This document shows positions 25,591 through 35,094 of a stretch of 64,000 bases of DNA, one piece after another. Where the stretch lies: assembly GCF_013408655.1 (NCBI RefSeq), contig NZ_JACCBP010000002.1, positions 124,001-188,000 of the forward strand. Direction: 5' to 3'. The DNA is from Pigmentiphaga litoralis. Lineage in GTDB: Bacteria; Pseudomonadota; Gammaproteobacteria; Burkholderiales; Burkholderiaceae_B. The translations under genes were made by a program, and so were the position numbers. The notes under the pieces are model-generated. The model saw only the letters and a list, made by a program, of their open reading frames with translations. It searched no databases and was not told the origin of the DNA. Within the stretch, counting starts at the first letter, position 1. Each line of letters begins with the position of its first letter.

Positions 25591-27227
25591 GCCGCGGCTC
25601 CGGGATGGGCAACCGCTTCCTGCGCCTGGCGCAGCTTGAAGCGCTGGATCTTGCCGGTCGCCGTCTTGGGCAGGTCGTCCACGAATTCGATGTAGCGCGG
25701 GTACTTGAACGGCGCCAGATGCGCCTTCACGAATTGCTTGAGCGTTTCCTGCATGGCCACCGACGGCTCATTGCCCTGGCACAGCACCACGTACGCCTTG
25801 GTCTTGACCAGGCCATCGCTGTCGGTCAGTCCGACCACCGCGGCTTCGAGCACGGCCGGATGTTGCGACAGCACGTTTTCGACTTCCACGGGCGAGACAT
25901 ACAGGCCGCTGACCTTGAGCATGTCGTCGCTGCGGCCGGCGTAGGTGTAGTAGCCGTCGGCGTCGCGTTGATATTTGTCGCCGCTTTTCAGCCAGTCGCC
26001 CAGAAAGGTCTGGCGCGTCTTTTCGCGGTTGTTCCAGTACATGACGGCGGCGCTGGGACCCCGGATGTACAGGTCGCCGATTTCGCCGTCGCCCACCGGC
26101 TTGCCGTTTTCGTCGCGCAGTTCCACTTCATAGCCTTGCACCGGCAGGCCGGTGGTGCCGTAGCGCACCTTGCCGCTGTGGTTGGACAGGAAGATGTGCA
26201 GCATTTCGGTGGACCCGATGCCGTCCAGGATTTCGCAACCGAAGTGCTGGGTGAATCGATCGCCGATGTCTTGCGGCAGGGCTTCGCCGGCCGACGCACA
26301 GACACGCAGGGCCACATCGCTGCGCGCCGGGATCGCGGTGTGCGCAAGCATGCTGGCGTACAACGTGGGCACGCCAAAAAAGATGGTGGGCTGGTGGTCG
26401 ACAATGCGTGCGTAGGTGGCTGCGGGTGTGGGGCGCTCGGCCATCAGCACCGACGTGGCGCCGACCGACAGCGGAAAGGTCAGGCCATTGCCCAGGCCAT
26501 ACGCAAAGAACAGCTTGGCGGCCGAGAAGGTAATGTCGTTTTCCGTGATGCCGAGGACGGGCTTGGCATAGAGTTCGGCGGTGTACCAAAGATTGCAGTG
26601 GCTGTGCACCACGCCCTTGGGGCGGCCGGTGGACCCGGACGAATACAGCCAGAATGCGATCTCGTCCGCCAGGGTGCGAGCAGCCTGCGCCCGCGGCGCG
26701 GCGGCGGCCATGCTGGCTTCAAATTCATGCAGGGCCGGGACGGATCGGTTGTTATCGGCAACGTTGCTTTCCGCAACGTTGTTGTCCGCAACCGGTTGCG
26801 ACACCACGATGTGTTCGACCTGGTTCGGGCCCGATGCCATCGCCTGCTTGAGCGTATCCAGCAGCGCGCCCGACACGAAGGCGGCGCGCGACCGGCTGTG
26901 CGCCAGGATGTAGGCGTAGTCGTCGGCGGTCAGCAGCGTATTGACGGCTACGGGCACCACCCCGGCATACAGCGAACCCAGGAACACCACGGGCCAGTCG
27001 ATGGTGTCGTGCATCAGCAGCAGCACACGTTCTTCGCGGCGTACGCCCAGGTCCCGCAACACGCCGGCGAACTGACGAATGCGATCGCCCAACTGGCCAT
27101 AGGTCAGGCGGCGGGTGTCGTCGATGAACGCCAGCTTGTCGCCGCGCCCGGCATTCAGGTCTAACAGGTAGCTGGCGAAGTTGAGGTCGCTGCTGGGTGG
27201 GGTGATCGTCACGATGGTCTCCTGCAT
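25587..27227 (-). CDS. bclA: Benzoate-CoA ligase
   Basis: 546 residues, ANL adenylate-forming superfamily. The P-loop is YSSGSTGRPKGVVHSH, the adenine motif region is LDGIGSTEMLHIFLSN, the hinge/A8 region is YTYAGRSDDMLKVSG and the catalytic Lys lies in PKTATGKIQRF. It activates benzoate with ATP and CoA, the entry step of the box pathway. An in-frame 15-base repeat encodes VADNN-VAESN-VADNN about 155-170 residues in, in a surface-loop position. It lies 74 bases downstream of boxD on the same strand. Confidence 0.92.
   Translation of the reverse strand: MQETIVTITPPSSDLNFASYLLDLNAGRGDKLAFIDDTRRLTYGQLGDRIRQFAGVLRDLGVRREERVLLLMHDTIDWPVVFLGSLYAGVVPVAVNTLLTADDYAYILAHSRSRAAFVSGALLDTLKQAMASGPNQVEHIVVSQPVADNNVAESNVADNNRSVPALHEFEASMAAAAPRAQAARTLADEIAFWLYSSGSTGRPKGVVHSHCNLWYTAELYAKPVLGITENDITFSAAKLFFAYGLGNGLTFPLSVGATSVLMAERPTPAATYARIVDHQPTIFFGVPTLYASMLAHTAIPARSDVALRVCASAGEALPQDIGDRFTQHFGCEILDGIGSTEMLHIFLSNHSGKVRYGTTGLPVQGYEVELRDENGKPVGDGEIGDLYIRGPSAAVMYWNNREKTRQTFLGDWLKSGDKYQRDADGYYTYAGRSDDMLKVSGLYVSPVEVENVLSQHPAVLEAAVVGLTDSDGLVKTKAYVVLCQGNEPSVAMQETLKQFVKAHLAPFKYPRYIEFVDDLPKTATGKIQRFKLRQAQEAVAHPGAAA
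26745..26793. repeat. In-frame 15-base tandem repeat inside benzoate-CoA ligase
   Basis: About three copies of a 15-base unit with core GCAACGTTG(C/T)T(T/G)TCC. On the minus strand they encode consecutive pentapeptides VADNN, VAESN, VADNN. The period is a multiple of three, so copy changes keep the frame. Confidence 0.75.
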
Positions 27228-27301
27228 GGCGCGTGGGCGGCTCTGTTGGCTGCCTTCGCGCGTGGGATCAGTAGGTAAAAGTCGGGTGGGCGGCTCGCGG
27301 A

Positions 27302-28897
27302 TCAGTTGCGGTCAGCGGGGGGCGAGGACGCATCGGAAGCCTGCGCCGGGAACAGCGCGGCCACGACGTCCGGCGACGCCTGGATCGCGGCGCGGCGCTG
27401 ATACAAGCCCAGTGCCCGCAGTCCGCCCAGTTCTTCGCCGCCGCCTGCGCGGCCGGGGCCGCCATGCAGCGATTGCGGCATGACATTGCCATGGCCGGTC
27501 TGCACCTTGGCCACGTCCGGGGTGATCACGTGCACGCGGCCATGGCTGTCGGCCAGGTCCAGCGCGGTGGCGCCCAGGTAGGCCGTATCGGCGCTGTACA
27601 GCGACGTCACCAGGGAACCGTGACCGCGGCGCGCCAGGTCATTGGCATGCGCGGCATCGCGATACGGCATCAAGGTGGCGACCGGACCGAACACTTCCAG
27701 GTCGTGCACCAGGTCAGTGGCGTCGGCATCGCGGGTGCCGAACAGGTGGGGGGCCACACAGGCGGCCACGGCCGGATCGGCATCGACCAGGCTCACGCCG
27801 CTGCCGTCGAACAGCGTGTCGCACACGCCGCCCAGTTCGCGCAGCCCGGCTTGCACCGTGTCGTATTGCGCGCGGCCCACGAGCGACCCCATGCGCACCG
27901 ATTCATTGCGCGGGTTGCCGACCGTCGTCTTGGCCAGCTTGGCCGCAATCGCTTGCGCGGTCTCGTCATACCAGGCCTGCGGCACCAGGATGCGGCGGAT
28001 GGCCGTGCACTTCTGGCCGGACTTGACGGTCATTTCGCGGACCACTTCGCGCACCAGGGCGTCGAACGCCTCGGTGCCCGGCGCGGCGTCGGGCCCCAGG
28101 ATGGCGCTGTTCAGGCTGTCCGTTTCCGCATTCAGGCGGACCGAGCGATCGGCAAACGCGGCATGGCGGCGCAGCACCGACGCGGTGGCCGCGGAGCCGG
28201 TGAACGACACCACATCGAAGGGCGACAGCGGGTCCAGCAGGCCATCGGAACTCCCGCAGACGATGGACAGCGCGCCTTCGGGCAGCACCTTGGCGTCCAG
28301 GATGTCCTTGACCATCTGGTGCGTGAGCCAGGCCGTGGCGGTGGCCGGCTTGACCACCAGCGGCACGCCTGCGAGCCAGGCCGGGGCGGCCTTTTCCAGG
28401 AAGCCCCAGCTCGGGAAATTGAAGGCATTGATCAACAGGGCCAGGCCGCGCGTGGGCACCATGACGTGCTGCGACTGGAAGGCCTTGTCTTTGGCGAGCG
28501 ACACCGCATCGCCATCGGTGCGCGCGCTGTGCTGGCCCAGTGCCGCGCCCGCCTTGGCGTAATAGTTCAGGGTGTAGAGCCCGCCATCGATGTCCACGGC
28601 CGAATCGTTCCTGACCGTGCCCGAGTTCTGCATCGAGATGTCGTAGTAGGCGTCGCGGTTCTGTTGCAGCACCGCGGCCACGTCGGCCAGCAGCCTGGCG
28701 CGCTGCGCATGGGTCAGGGCGCGCAGGGCGGCGCCGCCCGTCTCGCGGGCATAGCGGTAGGCGGCAGGCAGGTCGATGCCGGCCGACGACACGCGTGCCA
28801 CTTCATTGCCCAGCACGGCGTCGCGCAGGGCGATGCCGTCTCCGTGACCGGCGATCCACTGTCCGCCAACATGGTTTTTCAAGAGGTCCACGTGCAT
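27302..28897 (-). CDS. boxD: 3,4-dehydroadipyl-CoA semialdehyde dehydrogenase (NADP+)
   Basis: 531 residues, aldehyde dehydrogenase superfamily. The catalytic Cys is in KSGQKCTAIRR, the general-base Glu in LNAETDSLNSA, and the cofactor-binding FNFPSWGFLEK and SFTGSAATA are visible. It oxidises the BoxC product to 3,4-dehydroadipyl-CoA. Family assignment rests on both sequence (length about 530, GQHSARTDGDAVSLAKDKAFQ region) and position in the box cluster. It lies ten bases after the DUF4863 gene stop. Confidence 0.92.
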   Translation of the reverse strand: MHVDLLKNHVGGQWIAGHGDGIALRDAVLGNEVARVSSAGIDLPAAYRYARETGGAALRALTHAQRARLLADVAAVLQQNRDAYYDISMQNSGTVRNDSAVDIDGGLYTLNYYAKAGAALGQHSARTDGDAVSLAKDKAFQSQHVMVPTRGLALLINAFNFPSWGFLEKAAPAWLAGVPLVVKPATATAWLTHQMVKDILDAKVLPEGALSIVCGSSDGLLDPLSPFDVVSFTGSAATASVLRRHAAFADRSVRLNAETDSLNSAILGPDAAPGTEAFDALVREVVREMTVKSGQKCTAIRRILVPQAWYDETAQAIAAKLAKTTVGNPRNESVRMGSLVGRAQYDTVQAGLRELGGVCDTLFDGSGVSLVDADPAVAACVAPHLFGTRDADATDLVHDLEVFGPVATLMPYRDAAHANDLARRGHGSLVTSLYSADTAYLGATALDLADSHGRVHVITPDVAKVQTGHGNVMPQSLHGGPGRAGGGEELGGLRALGLYQRRAAIQASPDVVAALFPAQASDASSPPADRN

Positions 28898-28906
28898 CCT
28901 TTGGGA

Positions 28907-29374
28907 TCAGTTCCGGGTGAATTCGATGGCGCCTTGCGGCAGCAGGTACAACACCAGGGCACGGCCCTGGCTGACGGTGGGGCGGTGGGCGCTGCCGGGG
29001 GGATAGACACACCAGCCGGCGTGGCGGCCATCAAAGCGGGCGTCGTCGTCGATCGGCATGATCAGGTCGATCTCGCCGTTCGGGTGCACGTGGTGGGGAC
29101 CGGCAATGTCGTTCATGTCGACCACATCGACCGAAAATCCATGCAGGTCGTCATCGGCCTTGAAGATCCGCCCGTAGCGGATGCCGCCATGTTCGCGGTC
29201 GGCCAGCCAGCCCTCTTCCACGCCGCGTCGACAGGCTTGCGTAAGATGACGGTAGGTGTCGCTTTGGGCGCCGTGCTCGGCATTCAGCCACGTGTCGAGC
29301 GACGCATCGATGGAACGGCCGGCCAGCTGGGACGTCACGTTCTGGATCAAGGCCCGAAATTCCTGCTGCGACAT
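28907..29374 (-). CDS. DUF4863-family cupin-like protein of the box cluster
   Basis: 155 residues, no signal peptide. The C-terminal half has a cupin-like pattern, GPHHVHPNGEIDLIMPID with His/His/Glu, then PPGSAHRPTV with a further His, suggesting a metal or small-molecule site. Members recur beside boxD/boxC genes. No reaction is established that I know of. It is the first gene of the minus-strand arm, directly downstream of the divergent promoter shared with boxR. Confidence 0.8.
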   Translation of the reverse strand: MSQQEFRALIQNVTSQLAGRSIDASLDTWLNAEHGAQSDTYRHLTQACRRGVEEGWLADREHGGIRYGRIFKADDDLHGFSVDVVDMNDIAGPHHVHPNGEIDLIMPIDDDARFDGRHAGWCVYPPGSAHRPTVSQGRALVLYLLPQGAIEFTRN

Positions 29375-29425
29375 GCGTGTCTCCCTTATAAGCTGCTGGG
29401 GCGTCGCTTGTTGGTCGATGCCTTA

Positions 29426-29490
29426 TGCAGTATCTTGCTGGTGACTGCAAGGTAGCGTCGTGCGAAATGAGTGTCAAGCAATATAATGCA
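29426..29490. promoter_or_regulatory. Divergent boxR / DUF4863-boxD promoter region with three TGCA sites
   Basis: TGCA occurs at 29426, 29446 and 29487. On the minus strand TTGACA (29472-29477), 17 bases, TACCTT (29449-29454) form a strong sigma-70 promoter for the DUF4863-boxD-bclA arm, and its -10 box touches a TGCA site. On the plus strand TATAAT (29482-29487) overlaps the third TGCA, 23 bases before boxR. BzdR/BoxR proteins are known to recognise TGCA-containing operators, so repression of both arms is likely. Confidence 0.65.
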
Positions 29491-29510
29491 TCTATGGTGA
29501 TTTCCCTGAC

Positions 29511-30434
29511 ATGTTGAACGCCAACCCTTCCGGCTCCGATACGCCCTTGTCTGTCGTTCCCTCCGAAAAGAATCCTTTGCTTGAAGCGCTGGGCGAGCGG
29601 GTGCGTACGCTGCGCGCACGGCGCGGGCTCACGCGCAAGGCCGTGGCGCTGTCGGCCGATGTTTCCGAGCGCCACCTGGCCAACCTGGAATACGGCACGG
29701 GCAACGCGTCCATCCTGGTACTGCAGCAGGTGGCCGGGGCCTTGCAGTGCTCCATGTCCGAGCTGCTGGGCGACGTGACGACCAGCTCCCCCGAATGGCT
29801 GTTGATCCGCGAAATGCTGGAAAACCGCAGCGAGGCCGAGTTGCGGCGCGTGCGTATCGGCATCTCGGAATTGCTGGGCGCCGGCACGCAAGACGACGCG
29901 CGCCACCGGCGGATCGCCCTGGTCGGCCTGCGCGGCGCGGGCAAGTCCACGCTGGGGCAGATGCTGGCCAATGACCTGGACGTGCCCTTTGTCGAGCTGA
30001 GCCGCGAGATCGAAAAATTCGCCGGCTGCAGCATTCGCGAGATCCATGATCTGTATGGCACCAATGCCTACCGCCGCTACGAGCGCCGGGCGCTGGAAGA
30101 AACCATCCAGATCCATGCCGACGTGGTGATCGCCACGCCCGGCGGCATCGTGTCCGACGCAGCCACCTTCAATCAGCTGCTGACCCATTGCACGACGGTC
30201 TGGCTCCAGGCGGCGCCCGAAGAACACATGGGACGCGTCACGGCGCAGGGCGACACCCGCCCCATGGCGGCCAGCACCGAGGCCATGGAAGACCTGCGGC
30301 GCATCCTGAGCGGCCGGTCCGCCTTCTATTCCAAGGCGGACCTGACGGTCGATACCACGGGGCAGACGCTGGAGCAGTCGTTCGGCACGCTGCGCAGCAT
30401 GGTGCGGCAGGCGGCGGGCATGCCCCCCAGGTAA
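29511..30434 (+). CDS. boxR: BoxR: XRE-type repressor fused to a shikimate-kinase-like ligand domain
   Basis: 307 residues. An N-terminal helix-turn-helix of the cro/XRE type (about 25-87, RHLANLEYGTGN) is linked by about 45 residues to a shikimate-kinase-like domain with P-loop GLRGAGKST (139-147). This is the architecture of BzdR/BoxR, repressors of benzoyl-CoA catabolism that sense benzoyl-CoA through the kinase-like domain. It sits between the two box arms, divergent from DUF4863-boxD and upstream of boxC. The start at 29511 is an ATG close to the promoter; the ribosome site is weak. Confidence 0.93.
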   Translation: MLNANPSGSDTPLSVVPSEKNPLLEALGERVRTLRARRGLTRKAVALSADVSERHLANLEYGTGNASILVLQQVAGALQCSMSELLGDVTTSSPEWLLIREMLENRSEAELRRVRIGISELLGAGTQDDARHRRIALVGLRGAGKSTLGQMLANDLDVPFVELSREIEKFAGCSIREIHDLYGTNAYRRYERRALEETIQIHADVVIATPGGIVSDAATFNQLLTHCTTVWLQAAPEEHMGRVTAQGDTRPMAASTEAMEDLRRILSGRSAFYSKADLTVDTTGQTLEQSFGTLRSMVRQAAGMPPR

Positions 30435-30443
30435 TCCCCAGCA

Positions 30444-30523
30444 TGCAATAAAAAGCATCACGTCCCGGTTGACAGTGGAAGTTTAGTGCAATATTCTGCA
30501 GACATCAGCAAACAGAAGCTGCA
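30444..30523 (+). promoter_or_regulatory. boxC promoter with BoxR-type TGCA operators
   Basis: TTGACA (30469-30474), 17 bases, TATTCT (30492-30497) is a near-consensus sigma-70 promoter 55 bases before boxC. TGCA sites at 30444, 30487, 30497 and 30520 flank and overlap the -10 box. The arrangement predicts that BoxR binding blocks polymerase until benzoyl-CoA releases it. The BoxR link comes from known BzdR/BoxR specificity, and the promoter from the sequence. Confidence 0.65.
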
Positions 30524-30552
30524 TTATATTTCCACTGCCCGTCGGAGACCGT

Positions 30553-32217
30553 ATGACCACCACCGCAGCCCCGCGCGTCGATTACCGCACCGAACCGTCC
30601 AAGTACCGTCACTGGACGCTTTCCACCGAGGGCTCGGTGGCTCGCCTGTCGCTCGATATCGCCGAAGATGGCGGCATCCGCCCCGGCTACAAACTCAAGC
30701 TCAACAGCTACGACCTGGGTGTCGACATCGAACTGCACGACGCGTTGAACCGCGTGCGCTTCGAACACCCCGAAGTTCGCACCGTGGTCGTGACCAGCGG
30801 CAAGGACCGGATCTTCTGTTCCGGCGCCAACATCTTCATGCTGGGCGTGTCCAGCCATGCGTGGAAGGTCAACTTCTGCAAATTCACGAATGAAACCCGC
30901 AACGGCATCGAAGACTCGTCGCGTCATTCGGGCCTGAAATTCCTGGCGGCCGTGAACGGCGCCTGCGCCGGCGGCGGCTATGAACTGGCCCTGGCCTGCG
31001 ATGACATCGTTCTGGTGGACGATCGGTCATCGGCCGTGTCGCTGCCCGAAGTGCCGCTGCTGGGTGTGCTGCCGGGCACCGGCGGCCTGACCCGCGTCAC
31101 CGACAAGCGCCATGTGCGCCATGACCTGGCCGACATCTTCTGCACCAGCGTGGAAGGCGTGCGCGGACAGAAGGCCGTGGAATGGCGTCTGGTCGACGCC
31201 GTGGCCAAGCCCGCCCAGTTCGCCGCCACCGTGCAGGAACGCGCTGCAAAGCTGGCGCAAGGCAGCACCCGTCCGGCCGATGGCAAGGGCGTCGCCCTGC
31301 CGCGCATCGAACGCGAAGACACCGACAACGGTGTGAACTATGAATACGTGACGGTATCGATCGACCGCGCCAAGCGCTGCGCCACCTTCACCATCAAGGC
31401 GCCGACGACGGCCACGCCGACCGACATTGCAGGCATCGAAGCGCAGGGCGCCACCTGGTGGCCGCTGGCCATGGGCCGTCAGCTGGACGACGCAATCCTG
31501 GTGATGCGCACCAATGAGCTCGACGTGGGCACCTGGCTGCTCAAGACCGAAGGGGATGCCGATGCCGTGCTGGCGTCCGACGCTACGCTGCTGGCCCACA
31601 AGGACCACTGGCTGGTGAACGAAACGATCGGCCTGCTGCGCCGCACGCTGGCGCGTCTGGACGTGTCGTCGCGCAGTCTGTTTGCGCTGATCGAACCGGG
31701 TTCGTGCTTTGTCGGCACGCTGGCTGAAGTGGCCTTTGCCGCCGACCGCGCCTACATGCTGGCCCTGCCCGACGACCCCGAGCGCGCACCCCGTATTGCC
31801 CTGAACGAAATGAACTTTGGCTACTACCCGATGGTGAACGACCAGAGCCGCCTGCAGCGCCGTTTCTATGAAGAAACGTCGCCGATGGAAGCGCTGCGTG
31901 GCGCGGCGGGCAAGCCGCTGGACGCCGACGAAGCGCTGGCCCTGGGCCTGGTGACTGCTGCGCCTGATGACATCGATTGGGACGACGAGATCCGCATCGC
32001 CATCGAAGAGCGCGCGGCCATGTCGCCCGACGCCCTGACCGGGCTGGAAGCGAACCTGCGCTTCTCGAGCAACGAAAACATGGTCACGCGTATTTTCGGG
32101 CGGCTGACCGCCTGGCAGAACTGGATTTTCAACCGGCCCAACGCTGTAGGAGAAAAAGGTGCGCTGAAGAATTACGGCACCGGCGAAAAGGCTGCCTTCG
32201 ACCTGAACCGGGTCTGA
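30553..32217 (+). CDS. boxC: 2,3-epoxybenzoyl-CoA dihydrolase
   Basis: 554 residues, an enlarged crotonase-fold enzyme. The N-terminal half contains the crotonase oxyanion segments FCSGANIFMLG and NGACAGGGYELALACDD. BoxC opens the ring of 2,3-epoxybenzoyl-CoA with two waters, giving 3,4-dehydroadipyl-CoA semialdehyde and formate. The opening (RVDYRTEPSKYRHWTL) and total length match BoxC. It is followed by boxB after 33 bases. Confidence 0.95.
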   Translation: MTTTAAPRVDYRTEPSKYRHWTLSTEGSVARLSLDIAEDGGIRPGYKLKLNSYDLGVDIELHDALNRVRFEHPEVRTVVVTSGKDRIFCSGANIFMLGVSSHAWKVNFCKFTNETRNGIEDSSRHSGLKFLAAVNGACAGGGYELALACDDIVLVDDRSSAVSLPEVPLLGVLPGTGGLTRVTDKRHVRHDLADIFCTSVEGVRGQKAVEWRLVDAVAKPAQFAATVQERAAKLAQGSTRPADGKGVALPRIEREDTDNGVNYEYVTVSIDRAKRCATFTIKAPTTATPTDIAGIEAQGATWWPLAMGRQLDDAILVMRTNELDVGTWLLKTEGDADAVLASDATLLAHKDHWLVNETIGLLRRTLARLDVSSRSLFALIEPGSCFVGTLAEVAFAADRAYMLALPDDPERAPRIALNEMNFGYYPMVNDQSRLQRRFYEETSPMEALRGAAGKPLDADEALALGLVTAAPDDIDWDDEIRIAIEERAAMSPDALTGLEANLRFSSNENMVTRIFGRLTAWQNWIFNRPNAVGEKGALKNYGTGEKAAFDLNRV

Positions 32218-32250
32218 CCGTAAACAATTCACGCATCCAAGGAATCCGAC

Positions 32251-33678
32251 ATGTCTTCCATCAACTACAGCGAACGTATCCCGAACAACGTCAACCTGGC
32301 CGAAGACCGCACGCTGCAGCGCGCGCTGGAGCAGTGGCAACCCAACTTCATCAACTGGTGGGATGACGTGGGTCCGGAAGGATCGACCAACCATGACGTC
32401 TACCTGCGCACCGCCGTGAGCGTGGACCCGCAAGGCTGGGCCCAGTTCGGCCACGTCAAGATGCGCGACTACCGCTGGGGCATTTTCCTGAACCCGGGTG
32501 ACGCCAGTCGTGAAGTGCACTTTGGCGATCACAAGGGCCAGAAGGTGTGGCAGGACGTGCCCGGGGAACACCGCGCCAACCTGCGCCGCATCATCGTGAC
32601 GCAGGGAGACACGGAACCCGCATCGGTCGAACAGCAGCGCCACCTGGGCCTGACCGCGCCGTCGATGTATGACCTGCGCAACCTGTTCCAGATCAACGTG
32701 GAAGAAGGCCGCCACCTGTGGGCCATGGTCTATCTGCTGCACAAGCACTTTGGCCGCGATGGCCGCGAAGAAGCCGATGCGCTGCTGCAGCGCACGTCGG
32801 GTGACGTGGACAATCCGCGCATCCTGGGCGCGTTCAACGAGAAGACGCCGGACTGGCTGGCCTTCTTCATGTTCACGTACTTTACCGATCGCGACGGCAA
32901 GTTCCAGCTGTCTGCCCTGGCCGAAAGCGCGTTCGATCCGCTGGCCCGCACCACCAAGTTCATGCTGACCGAAGAAGCGCACCACATGTTCGTGGGCGAA
33001 AGCGGCATTTCGCGCACCATCTCGCGCACCTGCCAGGTCATGAACGAACTGAAGACGGACGACGTGGAAAAGATCCGCGCCGCCGGCGTGATCGATCTGC
33101 CGACCATCCAGCGTTACCTGAACTTCCATTACAGCGTCACGATCGATCTGTTCGGCGCCGACCAGTCCAGCAACGCCGCCAGCTTCTACAGCAGCGGCCT
33201 GAAGGGCCGGTACGAAGAAGGCAAGCGTACTGACGATCACGTGCTCAAGGGCCAGACCTACAAGGTGCTGGAAGTCCAGAACGGCCAGCTGGTCGAGAAG
33301 GAAGCCCCGATGTTGAACGCGCTCAATGAAGTGCTGCGCGACGACTTCATCAAGGATTCGATTGCCGGTGTGAACCGCTGGAACAAGGTGATCGAAAAGG
33401 CCGGCCTGCCCATGCGCCTGACCGTGCCGCACAAGGCGTTCAACCGTCAGATCGGCGCCCTGGCCGGTATCCGCATGTCGCCCGAAGGCAAGGTGATCAG
33501 CGCCGCCGAATGGGAAGGCCGCAAGGACGAATGGCTGCCCACGCCCGATGACCGCGCCTTCGTGGCGTCGTTGATGGGCCGGGTGACCGAGGCTGGCAAG
33601 TTCGCCAACTGGATCGCACCTCCGGTCATGGGCATCAACCGCCAGCCGGTGGATTTCGAATACGTGCGCTTCGGCTGA
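32251..33678 (+). CDS. boxB: Benzoyl-CoA 2,3-epoxidase, di-iron oxygenase subunit
   Basis: 475 residues, the class I di-iron oxygenase that inserts one oxygen of O2 into benzoyl-CoA. Helical ligand segments are visible ([15 protein letters not shown] and [11 protein letters not shown]), together with the typical N-terminus [15 protein letters not shown]. It works with the reductase BoxA encoded next. The ribosome site AAGGAA precedes the ATG at 32251. A 13-base-pair hairpin separates it from boxA. Confidence 0.96.
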   Translation: MSSINYSERIPNNVNLAEDRTLQRALEQWQPNFINWWDDVGPEGSTNHDVYLRTAVSVDPQGWAQFGHVKMRDYRWGIFLNPGDASREVHFGDHKGQKVWQDVPGEHRANLRRIIVTQGDTEPASVEQQRHLGLTAPSMYDLRNLFQINVEEGRHLWAMVYLLHKHFGRDGREEADALLQRTSGDVDNPRILGAFNEKTPDWLAFFMFTYFTDRDGKFQLSALAESAFDPLARTTKFMLTEEAHHMFVGESGISRTISRTCQVMNELKTDDVEKIRAAGVIDLPTIQRYLNFHYSVTIDLFGADQSSNAASFYSSGLKGRYEEGKRTDDHVLKGQTYKVLEVQNGQLVEKEAPMLNALNEVLRDDFIKDSIAGVNRWNKVIEKAGLPMRLTVPHKAFNRQIGALAGIRMSPEGKVISAAEWEGRKDEWLPTPDDRAFVASLMGRVTEAGKFANWIAPPVMGINRQPVDFEYVRFG

Positions 33679-33700
33679 TCCAGGCAATACCAACCGGCCA

Positions 33701-33739
33701 CACAAGCCCGCCGCGCAGGTCCGCCTCGGCGGGCTTGTG
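33701..33739. other. Perfect 13-base-pair hairpin between boxB and boxA
   Basis: CACAAGCCCGCCG (33701-33713) pairs exactly with CGGCGGGCTTGTG (33727-33739) around a 13-base loop. No T-run follows, so it is not a canonical intrinsic terminator. It may be an mRNA processing or stabilising stem that sets boxB:boxA ratios, or a weak attenuator. Confidence 0.75.
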
Positions 33740-33776
33740 CACGCAGGGTCCGCCCTGCAGCAAGAGAGGAGACGAC

Positions 33777-35045
33777 ATGGACATGGCTACCGACGTGACG
33801 ATCATCAAGCAGCATCTGATCGATCCCGAGATCTGCATCCGGTGCAACACCTGTGAGGCGACCTGCCCGGTCAACGCCATCACGCACGATGACAACAACT
33901 ACGTGGTCCGTGCCGACATCTGCAATGGCTGTATGGCCTGCATCTCGCCGTGCCCGACCGGCTCGATCGACAACTGGCGAACGATGCCGGTGGCCAAGGC
34001 CTATTCGATCGAAGAACAGCTGACGTGGGAAGTGCTGCCGGCGGAACTGACGCCCGAGCAGATGGAAGTGGATGCCGCGGATATTGACGTGGCGGCATCG
34101 TTCGGCGCGGCGACCGCGCCGGTCGCGCCCGCGGGCGAGGACGTGTTCAATTCGGCCTCGTACGGCGCCACGACGCCGCCCTGGTCAGCGGCCAAGGCCT
34201 TCACGAATCTGTATGGCCCCAAGAATGCGACGACCGCCACGGTCGTTGGCAATTACAACTGTACCGATGCCGGCTTCGACAGCGAGACCCATCACGTGGT
34301 GCTCGATTTCGGGTCGATGCCTTTCCCGGTGCTGGAAGGCCAATCGATCGGCATCATCCCGCCGGGCACGGATGCCAACGGCAAGGCGCACATGCCGCGC
34401 CAATATTCGGTGGCCAGCCCGCGCAATGGCGAGCGGCCCAACTACAACAACGTGGCGCTGACCGTGAAGCGGGTGACCGTGGACCATGCGGGCAACCCGG
34501 TGCGTGGCGTGGCGTCGAACTATGTGTGCGACCTGAAGGTGGGCGACAAGGTGCAGGTGGTGGGGCCGTTCGGCCATTCCTTCCTGATGCCCAACCACCC
34601 CAAGTCGCACATCGTGATGATCTGCACCGGCACGGGCAGTGCGCCCATGCGCGCCATGACCGAATGGCGCCGCCGCTTGCGGGCCAGCGGCAAGTTCGAA
34701 GGCGGCAAGCTGATGCTGTTCTTTGGCGCGCGCACGCAGCAGGAACTGCCGTACTTCGGTCCGCTGCAGAACCTGCCCAAGGATTTCATTGACGTGAACC
34801 TGGCGTTTTCGCGCGCGCCCAACCAGCCCAAACGCTATGTGCAGGACGTGATGCGCGAGCGCGCGGCCGACCTGGCGCAACTGCTGCAGGACGGCGCCAC
34901 GCACATCTATGTGTGCGGCCTGAAGAGCATGGAAGAAGGCGTGGTGCTGACCCTGCGCGACATCGTGCGGGACGCGGGGCTGGACTGGGACAGCGTGGCG
35001 GGATCGCTCAAGAAAGAAGGGCGGCTGCACCTGGAGACGTACTGA
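33777..35045 (+). CDS. boxA: Benzoyl-CoA epoxidase reductase component (ferredoxin-NADP reductase fusion)
   Basis: 422 residues from the ATG at 33777, preceded by AGAGAGGAG; earlier in-frame codons lie inside the intergenic hairpin. Two 4Fe-4S ferredoxin motifs occur near the N-terminus ([12 protein letters not shown] and [12 protein letters not shown]). The C-terminal FNR-like domain has [12 protein letters not shown] for flavin binding, GTGSAPMRA for NADPH, and ends in ETY. It passes electrons from NADPH to BoxB. Confidence 0.95.
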   Translation: MDMATDVTIIKQHLIDPEICIRCNTCEATCPVNAITHDDNNYVVRADICNGCMACISPCPTGSIDNWRTMPVAKAYSIEEQLTWEVLPAELTPEQMEVDAADIDVAASFGAATAPVAPAGEDVFNSASYGATTPPWSAAKAFTNLYGPKNATTATVVGNYNCTDAGFDSETHHVVLDFGSMPFPVLEGQSIGIIPPGTDANGKAHMPRQYSVASPRNGERPNYNNVALTVKRVTVDHAGNPVRGVASNYVCDLKVGDKVQVVGPFGHSFLMPNHPKSHIVMICTGTGSAPMRAMTEWRRRLRASGKFEGGKLMLFFGARTQQELPYFGPLQNLPKDFIDVNLAFSRAPNQPKRYVQDVMRERAADLAQLLQDGATHIYVCGLKSMEEGVVLTLRDIVRDAGLDWDSVAGSLKKEGRLHLETY

Positions 35046-35094
35046 CGCAGCGGGTGGGCCGGTGATCGAACAACAAGAAGGGAGACATCACAGC

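Noticed and set aside
31027..33705. Open frame of about 890 codons antisense to boxC and boxB
   Set aside because: High GC with biased third positions leaves long antisense frames. The translated product has low-complexity Arg/His/Gln composition and no domain, while the plus strand encodes clear BoxC and BoxB.
33701..33739. boxB-boxA hairpin as an intrinsic terminator
   Set aside because: No T-run follows either arm, and boxA must be co-expressed with boxB.
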